Notes under the pieces: model-generated
What the model was told of the DNA's origin: nothing
The model's input: only the letters and a program-made list of their open reading frames with translations
The model's database searches: none
Source of the DNA: Platynereis dumerilii
Lineage: Eukaryota > Annelida > Polychaeta > Phyllodocida > Nereididae
Direction of reading: 5' to 3'
Length of the DNA stretch: 64,000 nucleotides
NCBI GenBank assembly: GCA_026936325.1
Contig: JAPTHN010000012.1
Coordinates: 44,978,263 to 45,042,262 of the forward strand
In this document: positions 37,601 to 50,201 of the stretch, in pieces
Layout of the letters: each line of letters starts with the position of its first letter
Numbering within the stretch: position 1 is the first letter of the stretch
Program-made: the position numbers and the translations under genes

Positions 37601-39837
37601 GACCTAGATTATTGTATCTTGCAACTGATCTATAAAATAATCTTGGAAAATTGACTTCAAAATAGATTCCATGTAAGAGCGTACAGCTTGAATTCTGCTC
37701 ACAAATGGGTTTTACTAAAGATCCAGTTTTACAAGAAGAAAAATTTCGAGTTATTACTCCATTCTATTATTATTCCTAAATACAGCTAACGTTTCCTTTT
37801 TGCAATATTATTTCTTCAGTAAGACCTATTTTCATGCAAAACTGAAGCCGTATGAATAGAAAAAATCTTCCGCAACTATATGTAAGTAGTGTGCTGACAA
37901 AAAATAGAGCAGCCACTTTGTTTCATATACCTCTTCCTGGAGTACTTGCAATAACAAGACATATGATGATCCGGCAAATTTAGACTCTGTCTTAGCTCCC
38001 AGAGACATGGCAAAAAACCACCTCTGCCTACTAACTTAGCACTCGGTGACATAATTTCCTTTTGGAATTACTCTACCAGAAGCGTATTCCTTTGTGAAAA
38101 GGCATTATAAGCCGTGTGATTATAAGTTCTTGTAACCATGGTGAATTTCTTGTTTTAAAAATCACAGTGAGTTAGTGTTCTGGGAGAGGGCTGTACTGGG
38201 CCACATTTGACCCTGGCCATGTCAAAAGTCCTTAATAGACAAAGGCCCAAAGCCACAAAGTTTCCTGAACTATAATGGTGTCAATGTACATCATGAATTA
38301 TGCTCATAGACATAAATGAACGTGTCGTGTCTATGATTACGCCTCGGGATATTAACCTTTATGAGGGGTGTAATCATCTCAGAAGAGATAGAATGTGTGT
38401 GGAGTCTGCAACATTAGATTGCTTTGCATTTTTCATTCGGCCGAATTTTTATTACACCGGCTCAGCCAATCCAAGCTCTTCTCAGACCTCGAAGGGTATG
38501 AGTGTCACACTCTGACTCAAAGACAGACAGACAATGAATTTTTATGTCAACATAAATAATAAAATATAGGATATAGCAATGAATAACATTTTTATACGTG
38601 TTTTACTCAAATGTTTCACTAAAATGTACAAATGATGAGACCCCTCTAATGGCAACTATCGCTCTGAGTGGATGCTTGTATAAATAAGCCAGCATATTCC
38701 TTGGGCAACTAGATTTCAGGAATCTTGAAATGGTACTGCATTACCAAACTATAGTTGGGAAGTAAATGAAGCCGTATATCCTGAGCAATCATACAACGAA
38801 ACAGAGTAAGAGATATTCTGTTCATATATCTCATCAAAGTGTGTCTGCTGAATCTTTCAAGCTAACATGATTAAGTCTGTGACTCCTGCAATGGTTCTGT
38901 TACAAGTGGCACATATATCGGACAAAGAAAGCAGTTCATAGAATCTTCCAGTTGCTTTCGGAGGGTTTCAGTAGGTGTCAATGCAACATTTTTTCTTCAA
39001 AAATAAAAAGATATAATGCCCGTTCAAACATTTGGTAGTCTTAATGTTTATTCCGATATATGTGGGCAGATTGATTATCATCGATAAAATATAACATTAG
39101 CATAAAGAAAGCCTGAGATATGAAAGTTTTACGGTTTATCGATTTCTCCTGAACCATATATGTTACCAGAGATCTGTTTTTTTCTTTTCTTCATTTAATC
39201 ACAAAAATTAGAGTACCAAAGTCAAGAAAGCAAATACATTAGGCTTTCGACTTATGACAACAATAAGTCTATAAACCTTTTTTTTCTCTCCCGATGAACC
39301 AGTAAGATAGAATATAATTCATTAGTTAGCTGAATAACTTCATGTCCAAGTATTCACAATCCTGGTTGGGAAACTTCATGGATAAATGCAGATAATTCAT
39401 TTGAAGGCTTCCAAACTCACATTTCAGAAAAGAAAAAAAAATCACTGTCACTAAAAGCAAAGCTTTTTCTGCATGTCTTTCTGATGTATATCAGTGGAAA
39501 TAACTGTGAAACAAATTCAAGTTATAAAAAAAGGTCGCTTTTAAACTTACCTTTGAGTCCTTTTTCTTTTTAGTCTCACAGTTCAGTTTTCTTCAAGCTG
39601 TCAAATCACTGATAAATTGTTTTAAGCAAACAAAATGCTCTAAAAACTTTATTAGAAGCAGGGAAGAAACGAAAACTTTTGCTGACATGAGGCTGCTTGA
39701 GAGATATTTATAGATAAGCATTCCACTTGTCACAAAGTCAGAAGACCAAAGAACCTGTCATATATGCAATTGTTTTCATTTGTGGAACCTTGTAACAACC
39801 TCTACCATATTTGGACTGACAGTTCAAGAGGGAACTC

Positions 39838-40170
39838 AAATGAGAGATTCCAAACGTTACATGTGATTGTTAGAGTCTCATGATAAGGCCTACAGTCGTT
39901 ATATGTTTTTTCATTCATCAGGTTCCAGACGATATGATATTTAGCCATCTGATATCTTCATCTGCCTTCAATGATTTATTACTTCCTCCATGGAATTCAA
40001 ATGAGGGAATTCAGAGGTTCTGGGTGACTGTTGGAGTCTTATTATTACATATACATATTTTCTTCATCAGTTTCCAGACTGAGTAGAAATAAGTCATCAG
40101 ATACATTTAATCAGTATTTGAAAAATAACTCCTGTGACACTTTCATTTCTGAAGCATCTGCCTTCAATGA
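39838..40170 (+). repeat. Two-copy internal tandem repeat (about 160 bp unit)
   Basis: aatgagagattccaaacgtt through catcaggttccagacga recurs as aatgagggaattcagaggtt through catcagtttccagactga. The same two-copy arrangement is present in unit B (about 51175-51500), so it is older than the segmental duplication. Confidence 0.75.
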
Positions 40171-40253
40171 TTACTCCATTTACAATTTTTCTCTGACATG
40201 TGAAAGAAACTGCCTTCAATACGTTATGCTTTATGCCATTTGCAGGTTCATTC

Positions 40254-40370
40254 ATATCCCTGTCAGCATGCCTCGGCGGTCCAGCGTCGGCCCAGCGTCA
40301 GTCCGATGTCAGTAGCATCGGACCAGCTTCGGGCCGACGTTGGACCGCCGAGGCACGCTGATAGGGATAT
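40254..40370. mobile_element. GC-rich palindromic MITE, unit A only
   Basis: About 55-bp arms: atatccctgtcagcatgcct, cggcggtcc and gtcggccc on the left pair with gggccgac, ggaccgccg and aggcacgctgatagggatat on the right, with a few mismatches. Strikingly GC-rich and CpG-rich against AT-rich surroundings. Unit B lacks it: ttcattcatat runs straight into gttggccatgattga at 51600. ATAT-type bases flank both sides, so the exact target duplication cannot be fixed. Confidence 0.88.
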
Positions 40371-41865
40371 ATGTGGGGCATGAATGATCTCTGGCTTTAA
40401 GTTGCAATGGTGTTGTCAAATGAAGCCAAGACCAATACCCAAGTAATGCATGCAGCTGACTTACATGAATAAGTGATAGATTGTCATATATTTGAACTGC
40501 TGTGAATGCAAGTAATATCAAAAGGCAACTGGCAGCTCTGGGTGCCATGTCAAACTATTATTTTTCTGTGGCAGATTTTCTAACCAGCAAGCTGGAATTA
40601 CATTCCGATTTCTGAAAAAAGCTAATATTCTTACAAAAATATCACGGTGCAGGCTGCCTTACAAAATCTAAGGGAATTATTATTGCATCCAGGCACAGTT
40701 ATTTGAGGATGAGTAGCATGGACGCATGGGCAAAACATCCCCCCCCCCATTTTATCAATTTACTGTAATAATAAATTCATATATACATTAGATCCCTCAC
40801 ATGAATTGTAACCAACAGAAGTATAATGTGTCTGCAAAATATATATATTTGGTATTTGTGCAACTCTGATTGTGGAGGGTTGCTTTTTTTTAGGGTCCTT
40901 AGTCAATGGGTGATGAGCTATTGTCAAGCAACAAGCTGGACTCTGCTCAACAACTTTGGTTATGTGATTCGCTATCTGAGATAAGGAGTGAAAACATACG
41001 CTTCCAGTATTACATACTTTCTCTGAGGTTTATTGCAATATTTGCCAAATAATATGTGGCAATATTTATGAACATTAAGAAAGACACCTTGGTGCGCTGT
41101 GTGAAACTGGCATATAGTTACAAAATAACTCATCATCTTTTTTTACCATTTATTTCTTCCAGAGTATAGTGATGCACTACCAAATAACAGGTCTGGTACT
41201 TGTTCTCAAATATGTTTTTCTGATATCTCATGATTGCATGACACCAGAGCGAGAAGCAGCTTTGTCACTCTCTGAGCAGGCTGGAGTCAGGTAAGGTTGA
41301 GCAAGATATTGCACTCTACACTCTATATGCATAATTATTTATGCAGGGCTAGTTACACAAGTAGATATAATTGAATTCACAATCTATATTAATACAAAAT
41401 GGGAATATTCAACCAAATATTTAAATGATGTGGTTGTTTTTACGGTAGTGGTGAATTATTTTGGTTTGTTTTATATACAATTTTATATGTATTCAAATAT
41501 TTGCAGTATAAAATAGGAGCCACTGATTTTCTTGACACACTGGTATTCAGATTCTGATTAACATCAATTATTTGCAGCTTTACGAATATTTCAAATAACC
41601 TACTTAACATTTCTGTAATTACACTACAGGCTACAGGAGCTCCTTTAAATCAATATAGAACTCTCTTTCCTTGATTAGTAAATATAATTTACAAGTGGTA
41701 TTTGGTGCATTTTAGCAGTATTTCTAATTCAAGTATAAAATTCCTGTATATGGTAATTGCTCTGAGTTGAATCCAATCTTATTTTGATATATAACAAGCC
41801 CACAACCTGCCTTTACTTGGGTGTATGGTAATTCATCTTCAAATGTATCTTATTTCATTGAGGCC

Positions 41866-42144
41866 AGAAGTTTATTCACTTGGAATACCCCATATTAGCT
41901 GCACTCTTAAAACAGATTGGTTGAATATACCAATATATTGGTTGAAAATAACCAATTTTATATGTTGAAATAGGACCAACCAATTCATTGGTTGCAGTAA
42001 CCAATCATGATTGGTTAAGCTACCAACCAATTTGAATTGGTTAATCTCTCTTACTGTTATTTCAACACACGAAATTGGTTAAACATTAACTTTAATAATT
42101 GGTTGATTGAAGAAGTTTATTCAATTGGAAAACCCCATATAAGC
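41866..42144. repeat. TTGGTT/AACCAA-rich insertion between 34-bp direct repeats, unit A only
   Basis: agaagtttattcacttgg through accccatattagc (41866-41899) is repeated at 42111-42144 with four differences; unit B has one copy (about 56189). Between them lie about 190 bp with seven ttggtt and four aaccaa words, spaced so that many neighbouring pairs are inverted. It begins at 41902 with cactcttaaaac, like other MITE ends here, but no matching right end is visible. Confidence 0.75.
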
Positions 42145-43376
42145 AGAGAGATACCCTTCAGGCACAACTGAATAATATGAATTAGTGAACTGGAAACAAT
42201 TTTTGTATGGGTAGACATTAGCGCTCCATTTTAAAATGTGGTGATGACCCCATTTCCGGTAAAAAAAAAGGTTTTTGCATATTGGAAGAAAGAACTTTGT
42301 ACTTTTAAGGGAGGTTCTAACTTTTTGACCACTAAAACAATTATGGAATTGATTTATAAAGCATCAGTCTACTGGGTTGAGCATTCTGTGAATGATTGCA
42401 TGTAATGCCTGGAAAACCAACACATTTCCCTGCCTTTCTTCTTACCCAAATGTTGCAGCACAAGGAAAACACAAAAAAAGAAAATTGGAGCTTTAGGTAG
42501 TGCAGTTTGATGTGTCCCAAGAAACTCTTCAGACGACCTATAAAATTGTGTGTGAATGTTTTGTAGATCGGTAGGGTTGTAGGTTCCTTTGGTAAATGTT
42601 TCGGCATACATGTAATTTTGCAACAGTTAAGCTGCATGGGACCCAAGAAACAGACAATTATTCAATTCTGGTATAGGCGTAACGTTTTTTTTTCCTCCAG
42701 ATGTCTCGTTAAAAATGACATATTGTTACCATGGGTTTAAAAGCAAGGCAATCTCTGCAACTGTCAAACATTTGTAAGAGAGGCGTATATATATATATGC
42801 TTGCCATGCTTTTCATATGTCATAAGCCTTTTTCCGTAAGCCCACCCACGTTTCAAAAACTTTAGTACAATATATTATACTTATACCATGCTTATTATAC
42901 TCTTACAAGTTCCTGGAATGGAGTTTTAAAGTTTCATTATATATCCTATGATTCCTCTGCGTAATACATTTGAGAAAGACAGGTGTATTTTTAGTAAGAT
43001 ATATCTTTAACTTCAAAAATATTCCAGACTTTACTACTTTCAGCATAATAAAGTTGTGATTCATGACACTGATGAGTCAGTTGATTCAAAGTATAATTCT
43101 GAACAGCTTTCTATACATGGCTCAAATATGAAAAAACGATCTATGGGTGGTCTGGTGATACACACAGTAGCTCATCAAGAACAGTTCTAACCTTACGTCC
43201 CTTCTGTATGTGTATAATGCATGTATGTGCATAATTAATTTATAATGGAGCCCAATGGCAAATTTTTTGGTGCCTATGCATTGTTTTAATCTCCTTCTTC
43301 AAAGTGCAATATTGACCAGCACAAATCGCTGGAAAGTTGACCTTCTGCAAATTATTATTTCTCAGATGCCCTTGAT

Positions 43377-43560
43377 GATTGGTAACCGGATAGCTTTGAA
43401 AGTAAAAATCCTAAATGACATCATAAAGTTCTCCAGAGAAACCAGAACAAGATTCAAAAAACCTTACAGGATATGGGAATCAGATGCAATCCTTTATGTT
43501 GTTGTTTGAGCAATATATTCACTCGAGCACAACTTGTCAGTTAATACACCCAGCTGCCTC
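43377..43560 (+). repeat. Repeat M, copy 2
   Basis: Unit-A right-hand copy, aligned to 57508-57715 in unit B. It shares aaatgacatcataaagttct and attcactcgag with M1 but is more diverged from M1 than from the orthologous M4. Confidence 0.8.
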
Positions 43561-43899
43561 CTAATCAGCATCACTTTTGCTATTGAGTTTTGGTTGGATT
43601 TGGTTATAGTGATGCTGTAACAGAAATGTCAAAAGACAAAATTAAAACAAAACAGGCAACTTTAAATAAGGTACCGCAGATTTATATACATTGTCAACAT
43701 GAAATTACATGTAAATGTTATATTTGCCCATGCTGATTTTGTGCCAAGCTTTTTTGATGGTAGTCCTTCAAGTGCCTATATAGAATACACTCACATTGAA
43801 TGTGTGTACCTTCTACCACCAGTCGTCAATCCACCAAAATGATACATAATACAAAATGTATGTATAGCAGCAACAATGTATCTAATGTGGTATTAGTTG

Positions 43900-44027
43900 T
43901 CGAAAATCTATCCTTTTATAGCTGGAAGTTGTTTGATGACCATAGGATTATTCCAGTCAGACAGCCATTAAAAGTCTTTGTTTGGATTTTATCAGCAAGA
44001 TCACAAATGGGCAATGAGATCACAATG
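43900..44027 (+). repeat. Repeat R, copy 2, cut at the A/B junction
   Basis: Matches 58230-58362 closely up to gggcaatgagatcacaatg, then stops where the A/B junction lies. The next about 50 bp hold a small direct repeat (caaattgactgtccattt and caaattgaccgtccattt), after which unit B begins. This places the duplication breakpoint inside repeat R. Confidence 0.8.
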
Positions 44028-44257
44028 TAGCAAATTGACTGTCCATTTCACAAGAAGTTATTTACTGTAACAAATTGACCGTCCATTTCAACGTGGTCAA
44101 TTTATCAATTCTAGGCAATTATCTTTTTCTTTTAGCCAGTAATGGGTAATCTGCAGATCTTTCCTACAAACTGACCCAGCTTCCAACCATTGTAACCAAC
44201 AACATTTTCACATTTTTAAACTTTTTATCACCACTACCACCTCACACCAAAAGTATA

Positions 44258-44419
44258 CACTCTAAAAACTGCTGCATCAGCTTTGCACAAATGATAATTT
44301 TAATACAGGAAAGACCTTTTATGGTGAAGTCAATCATTAAAAATGTTAATGGTGAGAACAAAACTTTTGTTTATGTTTAACTGTCATTTATGTGAAGTTA
44401 TGCTGCTGGTTTTACAGTG
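44258..44419. mobile_element. CACTCTAAAA MITE, unit B copy
   Basis: Orthologue of 31888-31990 with the same ends. It is about 59 bp longer internally, and the right-hand TA has become CA. The length difference is an indel in the middle of the element. Confidence 0.72.
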
Positions 44420-44479
44420 CACAGTATTAGAGCTGTAACCTATCCCTTCTCCTAATGCACAGCCACTGTTATCCTTGAT

Positions 44480-44680
44480 AAATGGTAACAGGATAGCTCT
44501 CACAGTAAAAAGACGTAAATGACATCATAAAGTTCTCTAGAGAAAATAGAACAAGATTTAGTGTCAAAAAAACTTGAAGGATATCCCCGGGAAACAGATT
44601 CAACCCTTTGTGATGTTGTATGAGCCATACATTCACTCGAGGGCGACTTGTGAATTATTGCATCCAGCATGCTCCTTTAG
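44480..44680 (+). repeat. Repeat M, copy 3
   Basis: Left-hand M copy of unit B, orthologous to M1 at 32051. Shares aaatggtaacaggatagctc and attcactcgagggc with it. Confidence 0.85.
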
Positions 44681-47589
44681 TCTTTTAGGCGGTAGAAACA
44701 CATCTCAGTAGGAGAAAGAGATGCAAAAGGAAATGACAGAATGAAATTCTTCAATGTATATACACTATTCTTTGCTATCAATCAAACGACTGTTTCATGG
44801 AGGTGCTCACCCTCACAACGGACATCTAAGAAAAGACATTGTAAATGGTATCCGCATTAAGGTGACAATATTATGTTTGTGTTATGTCAAAATAAAAGGT
44901 GTTTACCACAAATAACCATGTTATTACCCTAATTTTTCCACTTGATGTTATAAAATTGGATTCCAGAAAACTTCAAAATCACATTTGATATATGAGGAGA
45001 GCCATTTTGATCCCATTAGAATATTTCACTACGAGGTATTCTAAATGCAAAGAGGCAATTTGGAGACGGTTCATTCCAAAATATATATGAATTAACTTTA
45101 TTTAAAGGTTTTTTGCATGTTACCTCTAGGCAATGCCATGTCTAAATATTTCTGGAACTTGGGAACTGAAAACTGCCCCATTAAGATCATTCATAATCTA
45201 TATGAACAGTTAGGGCTTTTGGATTCTGAAGAACAGCATTATTTGGAATTTTGGATCCATGGGTGGTAAAATGATTTAATAAATAAAAATGTTTTAATGA
45301 ATTAAGATGCATACATTTGACTGGAAGGTGTCATCTACCATCTTAAATTGTCTATTGAATAGATGTTTGGTCAAATATGAAACAACGCTAGGTTGCTTAA
45401 ATCCACAAAAACTATCAATTTCTGTCTTGTTGAGCAGATGGGACAAGCACTCACAAAACATATGAGAGCCATCTTTCATATCAGACTACGAATCATCCAG
45501 CAGTCAACACAAATGTGGGGTTGGAAGCGATAGCAACACAAAGGATGTTACATTGTCAAATGCAAGCACAAGACCCCTTTTATTGGCTTCAGATGTCTGT
45601 ATACACTGTCACTTTGCATTAAAATGGCATGCCTGAGTCATTTTCTTTCAACTTCATTGAGACTCAGGCTAAAACTTCCATATTAAGTGTAAACTACACT
45701 GATTTTTACCCGATTCCTTTTGTTCTGTAAATTTTTTGATGTGGATCAATGTAGAACACTCATCACATCTTGTATATATAATTGTTTTTCTTTATTCATG
45801 ATATGTGTGTGTTGCTTTTCCTTTGGTATATTACCTACTGCCTTTCATTCAGAAATACATAATTTGAGAGTCTGGCTAAATAGACTCTATACTGATATAA
45901 AATCCTCCTCCATCTCTACACAGGTTTTACTATTCTCTGGCAATGATTGTGTTGGATTGAGATACAGTTGAGTTCTGAGGAAAAGAGACAATCAGTTGAC
46001 TTTGATTCGTGTAATTTTCACTCAAAGAGTTGTATAGAAAGAAAAATACAGAAATATCTAGGATGCCATTGAGTCTGGCCTTCCCACTCTGCCCACACAA
46101 ATTGAGTGAGGGGTTTTGTCATTGCCTTTGCCAGATTTTTTTGTTTTAAGTTTTGTCTTTAAAATTCTGAGGTATTTTTCAAAGAAAATTATATATTGGA
46201 ACAACAAACAGGCTAGCATGAAACACTCAAATAGTCATTCAAATGCTAAGATAAATCTCTAACCGCCAATTATATTCATCACATCTTTCACAAAACAGCG
46301 GTAGACGTGATCACTGATCAGGGTAAGCTTTCACAAGATTACACTGAGAAGTGAGGATGCCAATTAAAGCCATTTCACAGGTAGGCCTACATGAAACCTT
46401 CTTATGTTATGCAAACCTTGAAACAGCAAACACTTTTGAAAAGTTGGTTGGCAGAATTAATTATTAATATTTAAATAATAGCCGGGTAAACAAACAGACA
46501 AAAACAATTATTGTACCTGAGAACTTTACCTGACCTCAATCGAATGATACATTATTGGACACTAAAGAGATCGCTACATTGAGATATCATTTGTAAAATA
46601 AAAGTACTTCCAAACATCTCCTTGTCTCAACATTTAACCCTTGCAACGCTATCACCATTTCCTTTATTCGTTCCCATTTGGGACTATGGTGAGATGGTTA
46701 AGAGGATATTAAATCTAACTAGCTTCCTGCAAAGAGACTTAAAAGACTTTGACTTTCGATGAATGTCATTTTCTTTGAATAATTCAATTTGATAGCTGTC
46801 TGCGAGGTGTTATTTACAATGACTGAAAAAATGCATAGAATATTCCATTCCCATTTTTTATACACAGATTAGTTTAATGAAATTGTATTTTATATAAAAT
46901 TCCTTGTCTAATTTTGGCAAAATAAGTATTAAATTTCTTCTTGGTACTTTAAATAAATATTTCCATGGGGTTAAAAGTTTTTTAATTTTGAAATAATATT
47001 TTGAGGAAGCACAAGCTTAGAATAACAATTACATCTGGAGAGTTAGTGAAATAGATAGTTTTTTTATGAAGGAAAACCAAAAACCTCCATCACCCTCCTG
47101 TACTGAATATGTTATGTTGAAACCACACTATTGTGTTTTTCAGGAAAGATCGTCTCTAAACATCATTTTCCTGAAAGACCTTGCATGTGTTTTCTTAGCC
47201 AGAACTTTTGGGACTCTTAATGGGTCTTAGAACATCATAGAGCTTCCAGATTCATGACTTCTTAAACAGTACAAACACAAATTTCAGAGAGTCAGCTTTA
47301 AAGTTGTGTGTCATGCATGCTCAAGAAATAATGGTCACAGTGTATAAATATTTATTGAGAAGCTACTGAAACCACCTACTTTGTAGTAGCTAGTAGGTCT
47401 TGTGAATTATACATTTTTTCAATACTTTTTACTGGTGAAGTTGAAGAGGTTTTTAAAACGTAGTTCTATTTCTTCTTTTATTCTTGTGGCAGATTGCCAT
47501 TCCAAATTTTTAAACTTCATCCACACAAGTGTATCTGAATTTAAATTCCTCTCTGAACAAGGAGGCATATTCCATGTTGAAGAAGAGAT

Positions 47590-47950
47590 TTCATAGCAAA
47601 TAAAATGTAAAGAGAAAATTGTTACCTCAACTCAATTTTTTGCTTCAGTTTTGTGCTTGAAACAACAATTGTGCATTTAACAGTGATAGAGAATAACATT
47701 TTAGTCACTCTTTCCAATTGTTATCACACAATAATACCTTCTTCAAAGCTTCATTGTTGCGGAAGATGTATCACCTTGTTTACAAGTTGCCCAAAGGTCA
47801 TGTCCTTGGCTTGTTAAAGGAGTGTTTGCCAGAAACAAAAAACAACAGAGCCAAAGAAAAACATATCATCTGGCAAGGTATATCTTCTATATATACATAT
47901 ATTGACAAGTATGTAGGTGTGATTAGGCCTATTCCAACTATATTTTTTAT
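47590..47950. repeat. Unit B partner of the best-conserved segment
   Basis: Partner of 37245-37600. One 6-bp deletion (caaagcttcattg against caaagccaaacttcattg) and a handful of substitutions in over 300 bp. A 78-codon plus frame at 47718-47954 is not open in unit A, which argues against coding. Confidence 0.6.
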
Positions 47951-48499
47951 CTGACCCAGATTATTGTATCTTGCAACTGATCTATAAAATATTATTGGAA
48001 AATTGACCCCCATATTGATTCTCTGTAAGAGTATACTATACATGTTGAATTCTGCTCACAAATGGGTTTTACTCAAGATTCAGTTTTACAAGAAGAAAAA
48101 TTTCGAGTTATTACTCCATTCAATTATTATTCTTAAATACAGCTAACTTTTTCTTTTTGCAATATTATATCTTGAGTAAGACCTATTTTCATGCAAAACT
48201 CAAGCCGTGTGAATAGAAAAAATCTTCTGCAACTATATGTAAGTAGTGTGCTGACAAAAAATTTAGAAGCCGCTTGGTTTTTTAACTCTTCCCAGAGTAC
48301 TTGCAATAACAAGACGTATGATGATCCGAAAAATTTAGACTCTGTCTTAGCTGCCAGAGACATGACAAAACACCACCTCTGCCTACTAGCACTCGGTGAC
48401 ATAATTTCCTATTTGACATTACTCTACTGGAAGCGTATTGACGTGTGAATAGGCGTAATAAGCCCTGTGATATTTAGTTCTTGTAACCATGGTGAATTC

Positions 48500-49280
48500 C
48501 TTGCTTTAAGAAAATTAGAAAAGAAGGGAACAAAGCATATCTTACTTATGTGTTCAGTTCTTGTTACAATGTCACTTGCTCACAAAAATATGTGGAGAAG
48601 ATTGGAAGAAGGAATTTCCTACCTCAGAGAGATGTTCTAAAATTAATTATAACCAATGTGAGCTGTAAGGGATTGATTACTACCACATGGAGGGATGGAA
48701 ATAATAGTCGGCCAATCTTTGAGTTTCAGATTCGGTTCCTGCTTTAACCCGGTCACCTTGACTTATGTTGGCATAGGCATTTTTGCACAGGGGGTCTGGG
48801 GGGCTGCAGTCTCCTCTGGCATCAGGGCAAACGGCATATATATCAGGGCAAATCCTGATGAATCAGGGCAGATCCACTGCCCCGGTCACATCCCTGCCAT
48901 GCTGAATTTTCAGGGCAAAATAGCGACACCCCCCCCCTGCGAGATGCCTGTCCTGCACGCCTTTATATGTTGGGCAGCAGTTTCAATCACTTCACCTCAT
49001 CACTGTGTCCTCCTCCTGTCCTACTTAACCTACCAAGTGCATCAGTACAAGACTTTTAAGCTCCAATCTTATTCATCATGTGTTTGTAGGCCATACCAGT
49101 ATTACAATTGTTCACAAAATGTCACTGTAAGTTGACAACCACCAAAAATAGCTGCATAGTGTATACCCTGACAAGAATAAAATCAAATGCATTATAGTAC
49201 AATTTATGACAAGCAAAATAATTTAGCCACCAGTGTACAACTATGCTCTGATTGTGTACGACTGAAGACGGAGGTTGAAT
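48500..49280. other. Unit-B-only stretch (about 780 bp)
   Basis: Unit A joins ttcttgttttaaaa directly to atcacagtgagttagtg at about 38150-38165; unit B carries about 780 bp between the matching points. It includes a G/C-rich patch (48795-48960) with four atcagggca-type words and a C run. No paired inverted ends were found. A 146-codon frame at 48695-49135 lies inside but has no recognisable domain. Insertion in B or loss from A are both possible. Confidence 0.65.
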
Positions 49281-49768
49281 GACCAATCACAGTGAGTTAG
49301 TGTCTCTGAGAGGGCTATACATGGCCACATTTGACCTTGGCCTTGTCACAAGTCCTTAATAGCCACAGGCCCACAGCAACAAAGTTATGCTGAACAGTTA
49401 CTATCATGGTGACAATGTACCTCATGAATTGTGAACGTGTCGTGTCTATGATTACGCCTCAAGATATTGACCTACAGAAGAGATGAAGTGTGTGTTCAGT
49501 CTGCAACATTAGATTGCTTTCAGCATTTTTCATTTGGCTGAATTTTTGACAAGCCGCATACATAGTACACCAGCTCAGACGTACTTCATTTAGCAGGTTT
49601 CTCTTAATCAACTACAAGGTTTCACTGACAGAACCTACAGTACAACCAAAATATTTGCAAAGATGATGCTCCTCCTTAACTCTTCAAAGCTCTCCCTGGA
49701 ACTCGAAGGGTATGACTCCCAGACAGACAGACAATGAAATGTTGTCAACATAAATGATGTAATATTGG

Positions 49769-49970
49769 CAGGGGCGTAATTTTCCAGGAAAATCTGGGGG
49801 GGGACACGCGGTCACGCGGTCGGAATCAGCCGACAGATCCACGAATAACAATGTCAGTCAGCCCCTTTTACATTCGTGAATTCCGAACTTTGTATTACAT
49901 GGTAACTAGTCTAGTAAACGTGTCAAACAGAAATGTTGGGAGACATGTCTCTTAACTGCTCCCTACCAAA
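49769..49970 (+). mobile_element. hAT-like left end, apparently truncated
   Basis: Begins caggggcgtaattttccagg with a G run and acgcggtcacgcggtcgg, typical of hAT-type non-autonomous ends and absent from unit A at the aligned position (about 38560). No matching right-hand end or 8-bp duplication was found before 49975, so it looks partial. Confidence 0.5.
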
Positions 49971-49974
49971 TTGT

Positions 49975-50069
49975 GAATATACGGCTTCAGTTACTTCCAA
50001 GCCGGTATATTGAAATTGTACTGCATAACCAAACTATACCGGCTTGGAAGTAACTGAAGCCGTATATTC
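49975..50069. repeat. Perfect 35-bp inverted repeat, unit B only
   Basis: 49975-50009 and 50035-50069 are exact reverse complements (key words acggcttcagttacttccaa and ttggaagtaactgaagccgt) around a 25-bp spacer. Unit A has only the right arm, diverged, at about 38750-38782 (gggaagtaaatgaagccgta). The new left arm therefore arose in B. Confidence 0.93.
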
Positions 50070-50201
50070 TGAGCAATCATACAACAAAATGTAGAGTAAC
50101 AGATATTCTGGTCATATATCTCATCAAAGTGAGTCTGCTGAATCTTTCAAGCTAGCATGATTAAGTCTGTGACTCCTGCAAAGGTTCAGTTACCAGTGGC
50201 A

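Larger units (their letters stand above)
31706..44027. repeat. Tandem segmental duplication, unit A (about 12.3 kb)
   Basis: Colinear with unit B at 44080-58365. Matched landmarks (A to B): tttcaacgtggtc 31708 to 44087; agctgtaacctatccc 32003 to 44421; gtataaatatttattgag 37020 to 47340; ggaagatgcatcacc 37416 to 47760; cacagtgagttagtg 38164 to 49288; aagccgtatat 38770 to 50059; tccttgattagtaaatat 41672 to 55982; tccagtcagacagccatt 43949 to 58290. Divergence varies from about 5 to 20 percent by eye. No gene is recognisable in either unit; open frames are not conserved between them. Confidence 0.93.

Noticed and set aside
48695-49135. 146-codon plus-strand open frame in the unit-B-only stretch
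   Set aside because: Lies in low-complexity G/C-rich and repeat-like sequence; no family recognised; absent from unit A.
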